A stretch of DNA of 64,000 nt. Origin: Mycolicibacterium sp. P1-18 (GTDB lineage: Bacteria > Actinomycetota > Actinomycetes > Mycobacteriales > Mycobacteriaceae). The position numbers and the translations under genes were made by a program. The notes under the pieces were generated by a model. The model searched no databases, was not told the DNA's origin, and saw only the letters and a program-made list of their open reading frames with translations. How positions within the stretch are numbered: the first letter of the stretch is position 1; the number at the start of each line of letters is the position of its first letter. The stretch is from assembly GCF_008329535.1 (NCBI RefSeq), contig NZ_NPKR01000003.1, positions 637,628 to 701,627 on the forward strand, written 5' to 3'. Below, piece by piece: positions 32,393-40,940 of this stretch.

Positions 32393-33385
32393 ATGGCCGA
32401 CGTCGTGGTATCCCAACTGTGGCGGTATCCGGTGAAGTCCATGGGCGGACACCGGGTCGACGCGGTGCGCGTCGACCGGCGCGGCGTGCACGCCGACCGG
32501 TTGTGGGCGGTGCGCGACCTCGAGAAGGGCGTCACCGCCTCGGCGCGACGGCTGCCCGCGCTGCTGGGTTGCTCGGCCGCCTACGCGTCGGACCCCGGGC
32601 CCGACGCCGGACCCGGCAACGTGCCCGAGGTGAGAATCACCTTCCCGGACGGCACCGAGTGCTCGAGTTCCGACGACACGGTGCACGGCCTGCTGTCACG
32701 GCTGGTCGGCCGTGAGGTGCGGCTGGTCGCGTTGCCGCCGGTCGGCGACACCAGCCAGCACCGCATGTCGACGTCGGCGTCACTGGACAACTTCCGGGCG
32801 TCGCAGGTGCGCAAGGACTTTGGCCTCGACGACGTCGAGGCCCTGCCCGACACGTCGGTGTTCAGCACCAAGGACATCATCACCCTGGCGAGGTTCTCCA
32901 CGCCGCCGGGCACGTTCGTCGACCTGGCGCCCGTGCACCTGCTGAGCGCGACGACCCTGGCGTCGCTGTCGCCGACCGACGAGCCCTACGACGTGCGGCG
33001 GTTCCGGCCCAACGTCCTCGTCGACGTCGACCGGCCGCAGGGGCAGTTCCCCGAAACCGCCTGGGTGGGTGGCAACGTCGACGTCGGATCGGCCACCATG
33101 CGCCTGACGATTCCGACCATCCGGTGCGTCGTCGCCACCAGGCCTCAGCCGGGGTTGGACGCCGATCGCGGCATCACCCGTCAGCTCTCCGATCGGACCG
33201 ACCGCTTCCTCGGCGTCTACGCCGACGTCACGCGACCCGGGTCGATCCGGGTCGGTGACGTGCTGTCGGTCAGGGCGGGCACCGCGCCGAGCGCCGGTCG
33301 CCGGGTGTGGTCGACGGTGGAGAAGGCCGCGACCCGTCAGGTGCAGCGACTGCTCGAGGCGACCGTGCTGCGGGAGAAGGGTTGA
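32393..33385 (+). CDS. MOSC-domain protein with N-terminal beta barrel
   Basis: The product has 330 residues. The N-terminal MOSC_N barrel (VSQLWRYPVKSMGGHRVD, residues 5-25 onward) is followed by a MOSC domain with RFRPNVLVDVD and the conserved cysteine in TIRCVVATRPQPGLD. Such proteins belong to the mARC/YiiM group that handle molybdenum cofactor or transfer sulfur; reduction of N-hydroxylated compounds is the best-known activity. AGGAGG-like bases precede the start. It is coupled to the SDR gene that follows. Confidence 0.85.
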   Translation: MADVVVSQLWRYPVKSMGGHRVDAVRVDRRGVHADRLWAVRDLEKGVTASARRLPALLGCSAAYASDPGPDAGPGNVPEVRITFPDGTECSSSDDTVHGLLSRLVGREVRLVALPPVGDTSQHRMSTSASLDNFRASQVRKDFGLDDVEALPDTSVFSTKDIITLARFSTPPGTFVDLAPVHLLSATTLASLSPTDEPYDVRRFRPNVLVDVDRPQGQFPETAWVGGNVDVGSATMRLTIPTIRCVVATRPQPGLDADRGITRQLSDRTDRFLGVYADVTRPGSIRVGDVLSVRAGTAPSAGRRVWSTVEKAATRQVQRLLEATVLREKG

Positions 33386-34236
33386 CCCCGGTCTCGGTGA
33401 TCACCGGCGGCGCCGGCGGCATGGGTTTGGCCACGGCCAGGATCGTCGGGCGCACGCACGCGATCGTGCTCTGCGACGTCGACGAGGACCGGCTCGACCG
33501 GGCGGCCGCCGCGCTCGAGAGGTCGGGCGTCGCCGTGACGGCGGTGAACTGCGACGTCACCGACCGGACGGCGGTCGCCGAGATGTTCGCCACCGCAGCG
33601 GATCTCGGGCCGATCGTCTCGGTCGTCCATGCCGCCGGAGTCAGCCCCAGCATGGGCGACGCCGAGTACGTGACGAGGACCAATGCGCTCGGCACGCTGC
33701 GCGTCGGCGAAGCCTTTCACGCGGCCGCGCCAGTGGGGTCGGCGATCGTCAACGTGGCCTCGATGGCCGCGTACCTGGTGCCCGAGGAACTCGTTCCCCT
33801 GGCGGCGTTCCCGCTGGCCCTTCGCGACGAGGAGGCCTTCATGGGGCGCCTTCGATCGGCCTGCGACGCGACGCCCGAGGCGTCGCGGTCCAGCTTCGCC
33901 TATGCGGTGAGCAAGAGCTTCGTCAAGTGGTACAGCGCATCTCAGGCCGAACGGTTCAACGGACGGGGCCAGCGCATCGTGTCCGTCTCGCCCGGTTCCG
34001 TGGACACGGAGATGGGCAGGCTCGAGGAGCGCAACGGCGCCGGCGCGATCGTCACCGACTTCGCGGTGCCGCGCTGGGGCAATGCGGAGGAGATGGCCGA
34101 GATGTTCGCCTTCTGCGCCGGTGACGGGGCCGGTTATCTCACGGGGACCGACATCCTGGTCGACGGCGGCGTGGTGGCCTCGGTGCGGGAGCGGGCCAGG
34201 GTGGCGGCCGAACGGGCTCAATCCGCGAGCAGCTGA
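33382..34236 (+). CDS. Short-chain dehydrogenase/reductase
   Basis: The product has 284 residues from a TTG that overlaps the MOSC stop, with AGAAGGG before it. The Rossmann site is VITGGAGGMGLA, the cofactor-choosing acidic residue is in LCDVDEDRLDR, NxAG is replaced by HAAG, and the catalytic pair is Y-x-x-x-K in YAVSKSFVKWY. The C-terminal GTDILVDGG is typical. Substrate is unknown. Its end overlaps the convergent small gene by 19 bases. Confidence 0.88.
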   Translation: MTPVSVITGGAGGMGLATARIVGRTHAIVLCDVDEDRLDRAAAALERSGVAVTAVNCDVTDRTAVAEMFATAADLGPIVSVVHAAGVSPSMGDAEYVTRTNALGTLRVGEAFHAAAPVGSAIVNVASMAAYLVPEELVPLAAFPLALRDEEAFMGRLRSACDATPEASRSSFAYAVSKSFVKWYSASQAERFNGRGQRIVSVSPGSVDTEMGRLEERNGAGAIVTDFAVPRWGNAEEMAEMFAFCAGDGAGYLTGTDILVDGGVVASVRERARVAAERAQSASS

Positions 34237-34553
34237 TCCAGCACGGCGGTGAACTCGTTGGCGCGCAACGGGGTGAAGGCGGGACTGGGGCGCGTGCCGG
34301 GAACGTCGAGGGTCACCAACGTCGACTTGACCGGCCGCCAGACGTCCAGGGGCAGCCAGCGCCGCAGGTCCGAGCTGCCCCAGATGCGAAAGCGGTTGAG
34401 CACCAAACCAAGTGGCTCGGTGCGGTATCCGCGGACCGTCCGCAGCGGGATCACCTTCGAGGTGCCCGAGGGGAAGTGATAGCGGCGCAACGTGATGGCG
34501 TGCCGATCCAGCAGGACCAGGCCGTCGTCGTAGCTCGGCAGGGGTGGCGTCAC
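34218..34553 (-). CDS. Small PH-like protein coupled to the Rieske/MBL gene
   Basis: The product has 111 residues from the GTG at 34553, which overlaps the stop of the Rieske/MBL gene (GTGA). It is beta-rich with one C-terminal helix: LVLLDRHAITLRRYHFPSG, KVIPLRTVRGYR, DVWRPVKSTLVTLDV. This resembles a bacterial PH-like domain. The function is unknown; coupling suggests a partner of the metallo-beta-lactamase/Rieske protein. Confidence 0.7.
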   Translation of the reverse strand: MTPPLPSYDDGLVLLDRHAITLRRYHFPSGTSKVIPLRTVRGYRTEPLGLVLNRFRIWGSSDLRRWLPLDVWRPVKSTLVTLDVPGTRPSPAFTPLRANEFTAVLDQLLAD

Positions 34554-36094
34554 GCCTTGGCGCTCCTGAGCTCGTGTCCCTTCGACGTCAGGCACTTGCC
34601 GTTGGTCAGGTTCCACGACCAACCGTGCAGGTTGCAGGTCAGCGTGGTGCCCTCGACCACGCCGAACTTCGACAGGTCGGCCTTCAGGTGCGGGCACCGC
34701 CGCTGAATCTCCCAGCCGTCCATCGTGATCGAGGCGGAGTCGTCGTGCGCCTCGGCGAACCAGCCGTCCGCGTAGGCGATGCGCTCGTCGGTCAGGCACT
34801 TGAAGAACGTGTAGAGGTACTCGTTGTATCCGCCGACCCGCCACGCGCGGAAGCGGGTGGACAGGAAGATCGTGTTGACCCAATCCGGCTCGTCGTCGCG
34901 CAGCACCGTCCGCACCAACTCGGGGGCGATCTCGAAGCCGTAGCGGAACTTCTCGTCCGCAATCGGTTCGCGCACCGTGCGTTTCGGGAAGTCCAGCACG
35001 ACCGACTCCGGTCCCATGCGGAGCTCGACCGGATAGCCGATGCCGTCGCAGATCTGGTCGCTCTGCAACATGATGGGTTCGAACTTGGCCCGCAGCGGCT
35101 CCAGCAACGAGTCGCCGTCGGCGGGGGCCCAGCCGGCCTTGGCGGCGGCCAGCACCGGCGCCATCCGCTGCGCGTACGCCTCGATGTAGTCGGCCTTGCC
35201 CGTCGTGAAGATCGTCTCCGGGTCGTCGACCGGATGCTCCAGCGCGTTCAGTTCGGAGCCGGTGAAGTCGGCGGTGGTGCCGGGGATCATCAACAGCCCG
35301 CGGTCGTGGCCGTGGGTGCGCATCTGGTCGAGGAAGACGACCTGGTCGGGGAAGATGTTGGCCGGGTCGCCGTGATCGTCGTTGAGGTCGCGCAGGTCGG
35401 AGTCCAGGAAGCAGGGTGGCCCGGCGGACGGAACCACCCAGGTGGCGCCGACCTGGGCGATGTACTGGCGGCAGCGGTCCATCTGGCGCTGACGCTTCTG
35501 GATGCCGAACGCCTCCTTGGCCCTGGCCGGCATGTCGTAGACCATCGGGTACCAGATGGCGCCCGAGTACTGGAGCATGTGCACGTCGACGTGTCCGAAC
35601 CCGGACTCGAGGACGTCGAGATCCACCGGCCTGGCGTCGTTCATGTTGAACGCCACGGTCTCCCCGTCGGAGACCACCAGCCCGGAGTCGCCGATCGGGC
35701 CGTCGGCCGGCGCGCGGAGGGCGATGATCATCACGTCGAGGTCGCCCTTGGGGCCGCTCACCCGGTGCTTGGTCGAGTCGGTGGTCTCGAAGAACCGGTG
35801 GAAGCCGAGGGCCTCCAGCGCGCGACGCAGGTCCGGCACCGGGTAGTCCGGCAGCAGGACCACGGCGTCTTTGTTGACGTGGGCGGTCAGGTGCTCCGGA
35901 TCGAAGTGGTCCTTGTGCAGGTGGCTGACGTAGAGGTAGTCGACGTCGCCGAGCGCGTCCCAGTCCAGGCCGCTGTTGTCGGGAAACGGGAACCACGACG
36001 CGAAGTACGCCGGGTTCACCCAGGGGTCGCAGAGGATGCTTCCGGCGGTGGTGTCGATCCGGAAGCCTGCGTGTCCGACGCTTGTGACCTGCAC
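34550..36094 (-). CDS. Metallo-beta-lactamase-fold protein with C-terminal Rieske [2Fe-2S] domain (Rv3818-like)
   Basis: The product has 514 residues, close to Rv3818. The N-terminal MBL domain has SHLHKDHFD (HxHxDH metal site). The middle is helical. The C-terminal 100 residues hold a Rieske site: CPH (RRCPHLKADL) and CNLH (TCNLHGWSWNL). The overall layout is like CMP-Neu5Ac hydroxylase and UlaG-type lactonases, so an oxygenase or hydrolase on a sugar- or lipid-linked substrate is possible. It is co-transcribed with an APH-like gene upstream and a PH-like gene downstream. Confidence 0.88.
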   Translation of the reverse strand: MQVTSVGHAGFRIDTTAGSILCDPWVNPAYFASWFPFPDNSGLDWDALGDVDYLYVSHLHKDHFDPEHLTAHVNKDAVVLLPDYPVPDLRRALEALGFHRFFETTDSTKHRVSGPKGDLDVMIIALRAPADGPIGDSGLVVSDGETVAFNMNDARPVDLDVLESGFGHVDVHMLQYSGAIWYPMVYDMPARAKEAFGIQKRQRQMDRCRQYIAQVGATWVVPSAGPPCFLDSDLRDLNDDHGDPANIFPDQVVFLDQMRTHGHDRGLLMIPGTTADFTGSELNALEHPVDDPETIFTTGKADYIEAYAQRMAPVLAAAKAGWAPADGDSLLEPLRAKFEPIMLQSDQICDGIGYPVELRMGPESVVLDFPKRTVREPIADEKFRYGFEIAPELVRTVLRDDEPDWVNTIFLSTRFRAWRVGGYNEYLYTFFKCLTDERIAYADGWFAEAHDDSASITMDGWEIQRRCPHLKADLSKFGVVEGTTLTCNLHGWSWNLTNGKCLTSKGHELRSAKA

Positions 36095-36149
36095 GTATTG
36101 CCTTCCCTGCGGGGTTTGACTACCGCCGATCCTACCGGGGCCGGCCGGG

Positions 36150-36815
36150 CTACTCCGCCCAGCGCTCGCGGTAGTAGGCGATGCGGTCGTGGTCGGGGGT
36201 CACTCCGTAGGCGGCTAGCAGCTCCGCCTCGTGCGACGCGCCGAAGTTCCACGCCAGCGACATCGTCGCGACCGCCAGGTCGGCCCATCGGTCCGCGACC
36301 CCGAGGTCGCCGAGGTCAACGTGCCCGCTGCATCGACCGTCGTCGCCGATCAGGCTGTTGGGGGCACACGCGTCGCCCTGACAGACCACCAGCCGGTCGG
36401 GGGCGGGCGCGTCGTCCGGCACCCACGACGGCCTGCCGAACGGGCAGTCCTGAACCGGCAGTGCGTCGTGGAGTCGGCGCAGGCCGCTGCCGATCGCGCG
36501 GGCGGCCTCTACCGGTCGCCCGGCCCAGTGCGGGTCGACGGCCGAACGTCCGGGGAGCGCCGCGGTGTGCAACCAGCCCGGACCCACCGAGAGCACGCGG
36601 GGCACGGCCGCGAATCCGACGGCCCACCGCAGCCGGGCCGCCTCGGCCTCGAGGAGCGCGGCGTGATCGTTGGGATGGACCTTGACGAAGGCGTCACCGG
36701 CGACCGAGAAGGTCACGCCGCCCAGTTCGTTCACCCACACCGGGGCGACCGGCCGCCCGTCGGCGATGCGCAGCACGGCGTCGGGCACGGCGATGGATTC
36801 GGTCGGGAACGACAC
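36150..36815 (-). CDS. APH-family kinase homologue (Rv3817-like)
   Basis: The product has 221 residues, shorter than typical APH enzymes (about 260). The catalytic loop reads CQGDACAPN where the usual motif is HGDxxxxN, so the histidine is replaced by glutamine while the aspartate and asparagine stay. The metal loop VDLGDLGVADRWADLA is intact. FVKVHPNDHAALLEAEAARLRW supplies the ATP-binding lysine and glutamate. It may be a small-molecule kinase; antibiotic resistance should not be assumed. Confidence 0.8.
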   Translation of the reverse strand: MSFPTESIAVPDAVLRIADGRPVAPVWVNELGGVTFSVAGDAFVKVHPNDHAALLEAEAARLRWAVGFAAVPRVLSVGPGWLHTAALPGRSAVDPHWAGRPVEAARAIGSGLRRLHDALPVQDCPFGRPSWVPDDAPAPDRLVVCQGDACAPNSLIGDDGRCSGHVDLGDLGVADRWADLAVATMSLAWNFGASHEAELLAAYGVTPDHDRIAYYRERWAE

Positions 36816-36856
36816 GGCTCACACGATGCCATTGCCGCGGCACTAGGCTAACCCTC

Positions 36857-37624
36857 GTGGAACCGGTATACGGAACTGTCATCACCCTCGCCCGGTGCGT
36901 GTGGCGGCTGCAGGGGTTGAAGTTCACGGTCACCGGCGTGGAGAACCTGCCCGCCACCGGCGGCGCGGTGATTGCGATCAACCACACCAGTTACTTCGAC
37001 TTCACCTTCGCCGGACTGCCGGCCTTCAAGCAGGGCCTCGGGCGCAAGGTGCGGTTCATGGCCAAGCGAGAAGTGTTCGACAGCAAGGTCTCCGGCCCGA
37101 TCATGCGCAGCCTGCGTCACATCCCGGTGGACCGGGACAGTGGGGCGGCGTCGTTCGCCGAGGCGTGCCAGCGGCTCAAGGAGGGCGAGCTCGTCGGCGT
37201 CTACCCGGAGGCGACGATCAGCCGCAGCTTCGAGATCAAGGAATTCAAGTCGGGTGCGGCGCGCATGGCGATCGCCGCCGACGTGCCGATCGTGCCGCAC
37301 ATCGTCTGGGGTGCCCAGCGCGTGTGGACCAAGGGTCACCCCAAGAACATGCGGCGGCCCAAGGTGCCCATCTCGATCGCCGTCGGCGAACCAATCATGC
37401 CGACGCTGCCGCCGGCCGAGCTGACGGCGCTGCTGCACTCGCGCATGCAGCACCTGCTCGAGCAGGTACAGACCAGCTACGGCCACCACCCGGCCGGCGA
37501 GTACTGGGTGCCGCACCGGATGGGCGGCGGCGCTCCCACCCTCGCCGAGGCCAACCAGATGGACGCCGACGAGGCAGCCGAGAAGGCGGCCCGCCGCGCC
37601 CAGCGAAACGAGTCCGCGGACTAG
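36857..37624 (+). CDS. 1-acyl-glycerol-3-phosphate-type acyltransferase (Rv3816c-like)
   Basis: The product has 255 residues. The HX4D motif is in AINHTSYFDF, the second block in VPVDR-like HIPVDRDSGAASF, and the substrate block in VGVYPEATISRSFEIKEF. It belongs to the PlsC superfamily and acylates glycerolipid or glycolipid acceptors at the membrane. The next gene is a paralogue only 4 bp away. The start is GTG at 36857. Confidence 0.88.
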   Translation: MEPVYGTVITLARCVWRLQGLKFTVTGVENLPATGGAVIAINHTSYFDFTFAGLPAFKQGLGRKVRFMAKREVFDSKVSGPIMRSLRHIPVDRDSGAASFAEACQRLKEGELVGVYPEATISRSFEIKEFKSGAARMAIAADVPIVPHIVWGAQRVWTKGHPKNMRRPKVPISIAVGEPIMPTLPPAELTALLHSRMQHLLEQVQTSYGHHPAGEYWVPHRMGGGAPTLAEANQMDADEAAEKAARRAQRNESAD

Positions 37625-37628
37625 CACG

Positions 37629-38375
37629 ATGGAGCCGGTCTTCCGAACCTTGGAGATCACGGCCATGACCGCCGTGCGGGCCACCGGTACGCGCATCACC
37701 TACCGGGACCTGCACCACATCCCGGCCGACGGTGGCGCCGTGATCGCGATCAACCACACCGGTTACCTCGACTGGCTGCCCGCCGCGCTGGGCGTCATGC
37801 GCCGCCGACGACGGCTGCGCTTCATGATCAAGTCGGAGATGCAGCGGGTGAAGCCCGTCGACTTCCTGATCAGGCACACCAAGACGATCCCGGTGGACCG
37901 CCGGGCCGGCGCGGGCGCCTACGCCGCAGCCGTCGCGCGGCTGCGGGAGGGCGAGCTCGTCGGCGTGTATCCGGAGGCGACGATCAGCCGCAGCTTCGAG
38001 CTCAAGGACTTCAAGACGGGGGCGACGCGGATGGCGCTGGAGGCGCAGGTGCCGATCGTCCCGCTGATCGTCTGGGGCGCGCACCGCCTCTGGACGAAGG
38101 ACCACCCACGCAACCTGGGTCGTAGCAAGATCCCGGTCACCGTGGCCGCGGGGCCGCCGTTGGCGCCGACCGGGTCGGTCGAGGAACTGCTGGGCGACCT
38201 GCGCGCGGAGATGGCCGAACTGCTGCTCGACGTCCAGCAGTCCTACGATCATCCCGAGGGCGCCTACTGGGTGCCGCACCGCCTCGGTGGAGGCGCCCCG
38301 ACCATGGAAGAGGCGATAGTGCGCGAAGAAGCCGAGCTTGCCGAGCGTGCTCGCCGTGATTCGGGGAACCACTAG
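37629..38375 (+). CDS. PlsC-family acyltransferase, paralogue of the preceding gene (Rv3814c/Rv3815c-like)
   Basis: The product has 248 residues. It shares with its neighbour AINHTGYLDW (HX4D), TIPVDRRAG and GVYPEATISRSFELKDFKTG, and the end YWVPHRLGGGAPTM. The high similarity shows a tandem duplication; M. tuberculosis has three copies (Rv3814c-3816c). The stop shares one base with the start of the HAD gene. Confidence 0.88.
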   Translation: MEPVFRTLEITAMTAVRATGTRITYRDLHHIPADGGAVIAINHTGYLDWLPAALGVMRRRRRLRFMIKSEMQRVKPVDFLIRHTKTIPVDRRAGAGAYAAAVARLREGELVGVYPEATISRSFELKDFKTGATRMALEAQVPIVPLIVWGAHRLWTKDHPRNLGRSKIPVTVAAGPPLAPTGSVEELLGDLRAEMAELLLDVQQSYDHPEGAYWVPHRLGGGAPTMEEAIVREEAELAERARRDSGNH

Positions 38376-39187
38376 TGCTGCCACTTCTCATCGCCACCGA
38401 CGTCGACGGCACGCTGCTCGACCAGGACGAGCTGGTCACGCCGCGCACCAAGGCGGCCGTGCTGGCCGCGATGGACGCGGGCACCCAGTTCGTCCTCGCG
38501 ACCGGCCGTCCGCCGCGCTGGATCTCCCCGGTCGTGGAGGAATTGGGTTTCGCGCCCATGGCGGTGTGCGCGAACGGGGCGGTTCTCTACGATTCCGCGG
38601 CCGACCGCATTCTCTGGGCCAGGACGTTGTCGGTCGACGTGTTGCGGGAGCTGGCCGAGGTGGCCACCCGCGTCATCCCGGGAGCCGGACTCGCGGTGGA
38701 GCGCGTCGGCCGCAGTGCCCACGACGCGGCGACGCCGCAGTTCCTGAGCTCGCCGGGATACGAGCACGCCTGGCTCAACCCCGACAACACGGAGGTCTCC
38801 CTCGAGGACGTGCTGAATGCGCCCGCCGTCAAGCTCCTGATTCGCAAGGCGGGCGCCCAGAGCGCGGACATGGCGGCGGCGCTCGCCCCGCACGTCGGCC
38901 TCCAGGGCGACCTGACGTACTCGACCAACAACGGCCTGATCGAAGTGGTGCCGCTCGGCGTCAGCAAGGCCACCGGAGTGGCGGAGGTCGCCACCCCGCT
39001 GGGCATCATGGCCGAGGACGTCGTCACGTTCGGAGACATGCCCAACGACATTCCGATGCTGTTGTGGGCGGGCCTGGGCGTCGCGATGGGCAACGCTCAT
39101 CCGGAGGCCAAGGCGGCGGCCGACGAGGTCACTGCCCCCAACACCGACGACGGGCTGGCGCGTGTGCTCGAGCGGTGGTGGCTGTAG
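38375..39187 (+). CDS. Cof-type HAD-superfamily phosphatase (Rv3813c-like)
   Basis: The product has 270 residues. Motif I is TDVDGTLLDQD (DxD nucleophile and acid), motif II the Thr in LATGRPP, and motif IV TFGDMPNDIPML. The cap domain is of the Cof (C2B) type. It is probably a sugar-phosphate or flavin-phosphate phosphatase. It begins with GTG overlapping the previous stop, so it is part of the acyltransferase operon. Its stop lies 3 bp from the convergent amidase gene. Confidence 0.9.
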   Translation: MLPLLIATDVDGTLLDQDELVTPRTKAAVLAAMDAGTQFVLATGRPPRWISPVVEELGFAPMAVCANGAVLYDSAADRILWARTLSVDVLRELAEVATRVIPGAGLAVERVGRSAHDAATPQFLSSPGYEHAWLNPDNTEVSLEDVLNAPAVKLLIRKAGAQSADMAAALAPHVGLQGDLTYSTNNGLIEVVPLGVSKATGVAEVATPLGIMAEDVVTFGDMPNDIPMLLWAGLGVAMGNAHPEAKAAADEVTAPNTDDGLARVLERWWL

Positions 39188-39190
39188 GCC

Positions 39191-40804
39191 TCAGGCCTTG
39201 TTGCCGATGGGGGTGAAGCGCTCCAGTTGGACCGGCGCCTCACCCGGGTCGAGGGGGATGTTCAGCTCCACGCCGTCAATGACGCGGATGACGGTGCCGT
39301 GCTCACGGTCGAAGTTCAGCGTGCCGTGCTGGAAGTTCTGCACGATCCACTGGGGTTCCTGGATCTCCCCGCTGGTCGGCAGCCCGAGCGCGCCGCGTTC
39401 GAAGCCGAGCTTGCCCCACGCCTCGTAGATGGAACCGGTGACGGGTTCCGCGCCGCTGTCGGGTGACCAGTACAGCGCGCCCTTGTCGAAGGTCACGTAG
39501 CGCGACGCGCCGTTCCCGGGTGTCTCCGGTGTCCGCGGCGCACCCAGGGGGCTGGTCTCGCCGCCCATCTGCGCCCACTTGCCGTAGATCGCCCCACCGC
39601 GAAGGGTGTCGGCGAGGTCACGGGGGCCGATGGGGGTGTTGAAGTGGGCGGCGGTGTCGCGCAGCAGCGGCATGGCCGCGTAGGCGGCATTTCCCGGGCA
39701 GTCGGTGTTGCCGACGTCGCGGTGGGTGAAGATCGTGGGCAGCGTGACGACCGTGCCGCGGGAGAACTTGGTGAAGGAGCCGCCCGCCGAGGTCAGGGCG
39801 ACCGAGCCCAGCGGGTCGACGTGGTCGAGGCCGAGGCGCCACCCCAGGAGGCGGCCCGTGGTGCGCAGCTGGATGGGCGTGGGCGGCACCAGGTCGAAGT
39901 TGCCGAGCATGGCCACGCCCCAGGTGTCGGCGTTGAAGCCACCGGTGTGCGCGCCCTCGACGGGCCGGTCCATTCCGCCGGCCCGGCCCTCGAACACCTG
40001 GCCGTACTTGTCGACCATGGCGTTGTAGGCGATGTCGCACCAGCCCAGCGTGCGGGTGTGGTACTCGAAGATGGAGCGGACGATGCCCGCCGAGTCCTCG
40101 GGCGAGTAGTCGTTGCTGCCGGCGGTGTGGTGCACGATGCCGGCACGAACTCCGCTGTCGTACACCGTGTTTCCGCAGACCTCGCCCTCGTTGGCGCCCC
40201 ACTGCGCGCGTCCGATGAACGCGGGCGGCACGCCGGGCGGCGTCGCGGCCTCCGGTGGGATCGACGAGACGTCGACCGGTGCCTCCGGCGGGCTGATCAA
40301 CACCGCCTTGAGGTCCTGGCCGAGCGGACGTTCGGCGTTGGCCGGCACGTAGCCGAGATCCGGCTTCGAGCTGGGGGAGGGGCCGACGACCGGCTTGGCC
40401 GCCACGGAGCGGTCCACCTTGATCTGGACGTCGGTGGTGTGGCCGACGAAGACGGGTTCGGTGCCCTTGACCGTGGCGCCGTCGGGGCCGACGCCCTCGA
40501 GGCTCTCGGCTTCGTACCAGGGACCCCACGAGCCGTCGGCCTTCTTGGCGCGCACGCTGGCCGAGGTTCCGCTCAGGTCGTCGGCGGTGAGGGCGACCAT
40601 CGCGAACGGGGTGCTCTGGTGCAGCTCGCGGACGGTCTCTCCGCCGCCGACGTCGGTCAGGGGTCGTTCGACGATGAGGGGTGCGGTGGCCAGCGGTGGT
40701 GGGGCGGCGTCACCGGGTAGGCCGTACATGGCCAGCGGCATCATGACCGCGGTCGCAGCGACTGCAGAGAACAGCAGCGACGGAAGTTGGCGGCGACACG
40801 ACAC
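39191..40804 (-). CDS. Exported N-acetylmuramoyl-L-alanine amidase with LGFP repeats (Rv3811-like)
   Basis: The product has 537 residues, close to Rv3811. A signal peptide (1-33) is followed by a 150-residue beta-rich region and the amidase_2/PGRP domain (residues 205-370), with zinc ligands in GIVHHTAGSND and THRDVGNTDCPG. C-terminal LGFP repeats (YGKWAQMGGETSPLG, YEAWGKLGFERGALG) should bind the cell wall. It cuts the amide between MurNAc and L-Ala. Mtb PE_PGRS62, which lies next to Rv3811, is absent here. Confidence 0.92.
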   Translation of the reverse strand: MSCRRQLPSLLFSAVAATAVMMPLAMYGLPGDAAPPPLATAPLIVERPLTDVGGGETVRELHQSTPFAMVALTADDLSGTSASVRAKKADGSWGPWYEAESLEGVGPDGATVKGTEPVFVGHTTDVQIKVDRSVAAKPVVGPSPSSKPDLGYVPANAERPLGQDLKAVLISPPEAPVDVSSIPPEAATPPGVPPAFIGRAQWGANEGEVCGNTVYDSGVRAGIVHHTAGSNDYSPEDSAGIVRSIFEYHTRTLGWCDIAYNAMVDKYGQVFEGRAGGMDRPVEGAHTGGFNADTWGVAMLGNFDLVPPTPIQLRTTGRLLGWRLGLDHVDPLGSVALTSAGGSFTKFSRGTVVTLPTIFTHRDVGNTDCPGNAAYAAMPLLRDTAAHFNTPIGPRDLADTLRGGAIYGKWAQMGGETSPLGAPRTPETPGNGASRYVTFDKGALYWSPDSGAEPVTGSIYEAWGKLGFERGALGLPTSGEIQEPQWIVQNFQHGTLNFDREHGTVIRVIDGVELNIPLDPGEAPVQLERFTPIGNKA

Positions 40805-40876
40805 GGACCGATGTTACGTATGTGTCAGGTGTTACCAGTGTTTCGACACGGCGTGGCGTGGGTAGATCTCGCGCGC

Positions 40877-40926
40877 AACGGCACCGCAGAGCCTCGTCGG
40901 GTATCCCGATGGCTTCTGCGGTGCCG
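40877..40926 (-). terminator. Strong hairpin after erp
   Basis: ACGGCACCGCAGA (40877-40889) pairs with TCTGCGGTGCCGT (40914-40926), a perfect 13-bp stem with a 24-base loop. It follows the erp stop and precedes the amidase gene, which should therefore have its own promoter. Confidence 0.75.
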
Positions 40927-40940
40927 TTTCGTCGCAGGAT

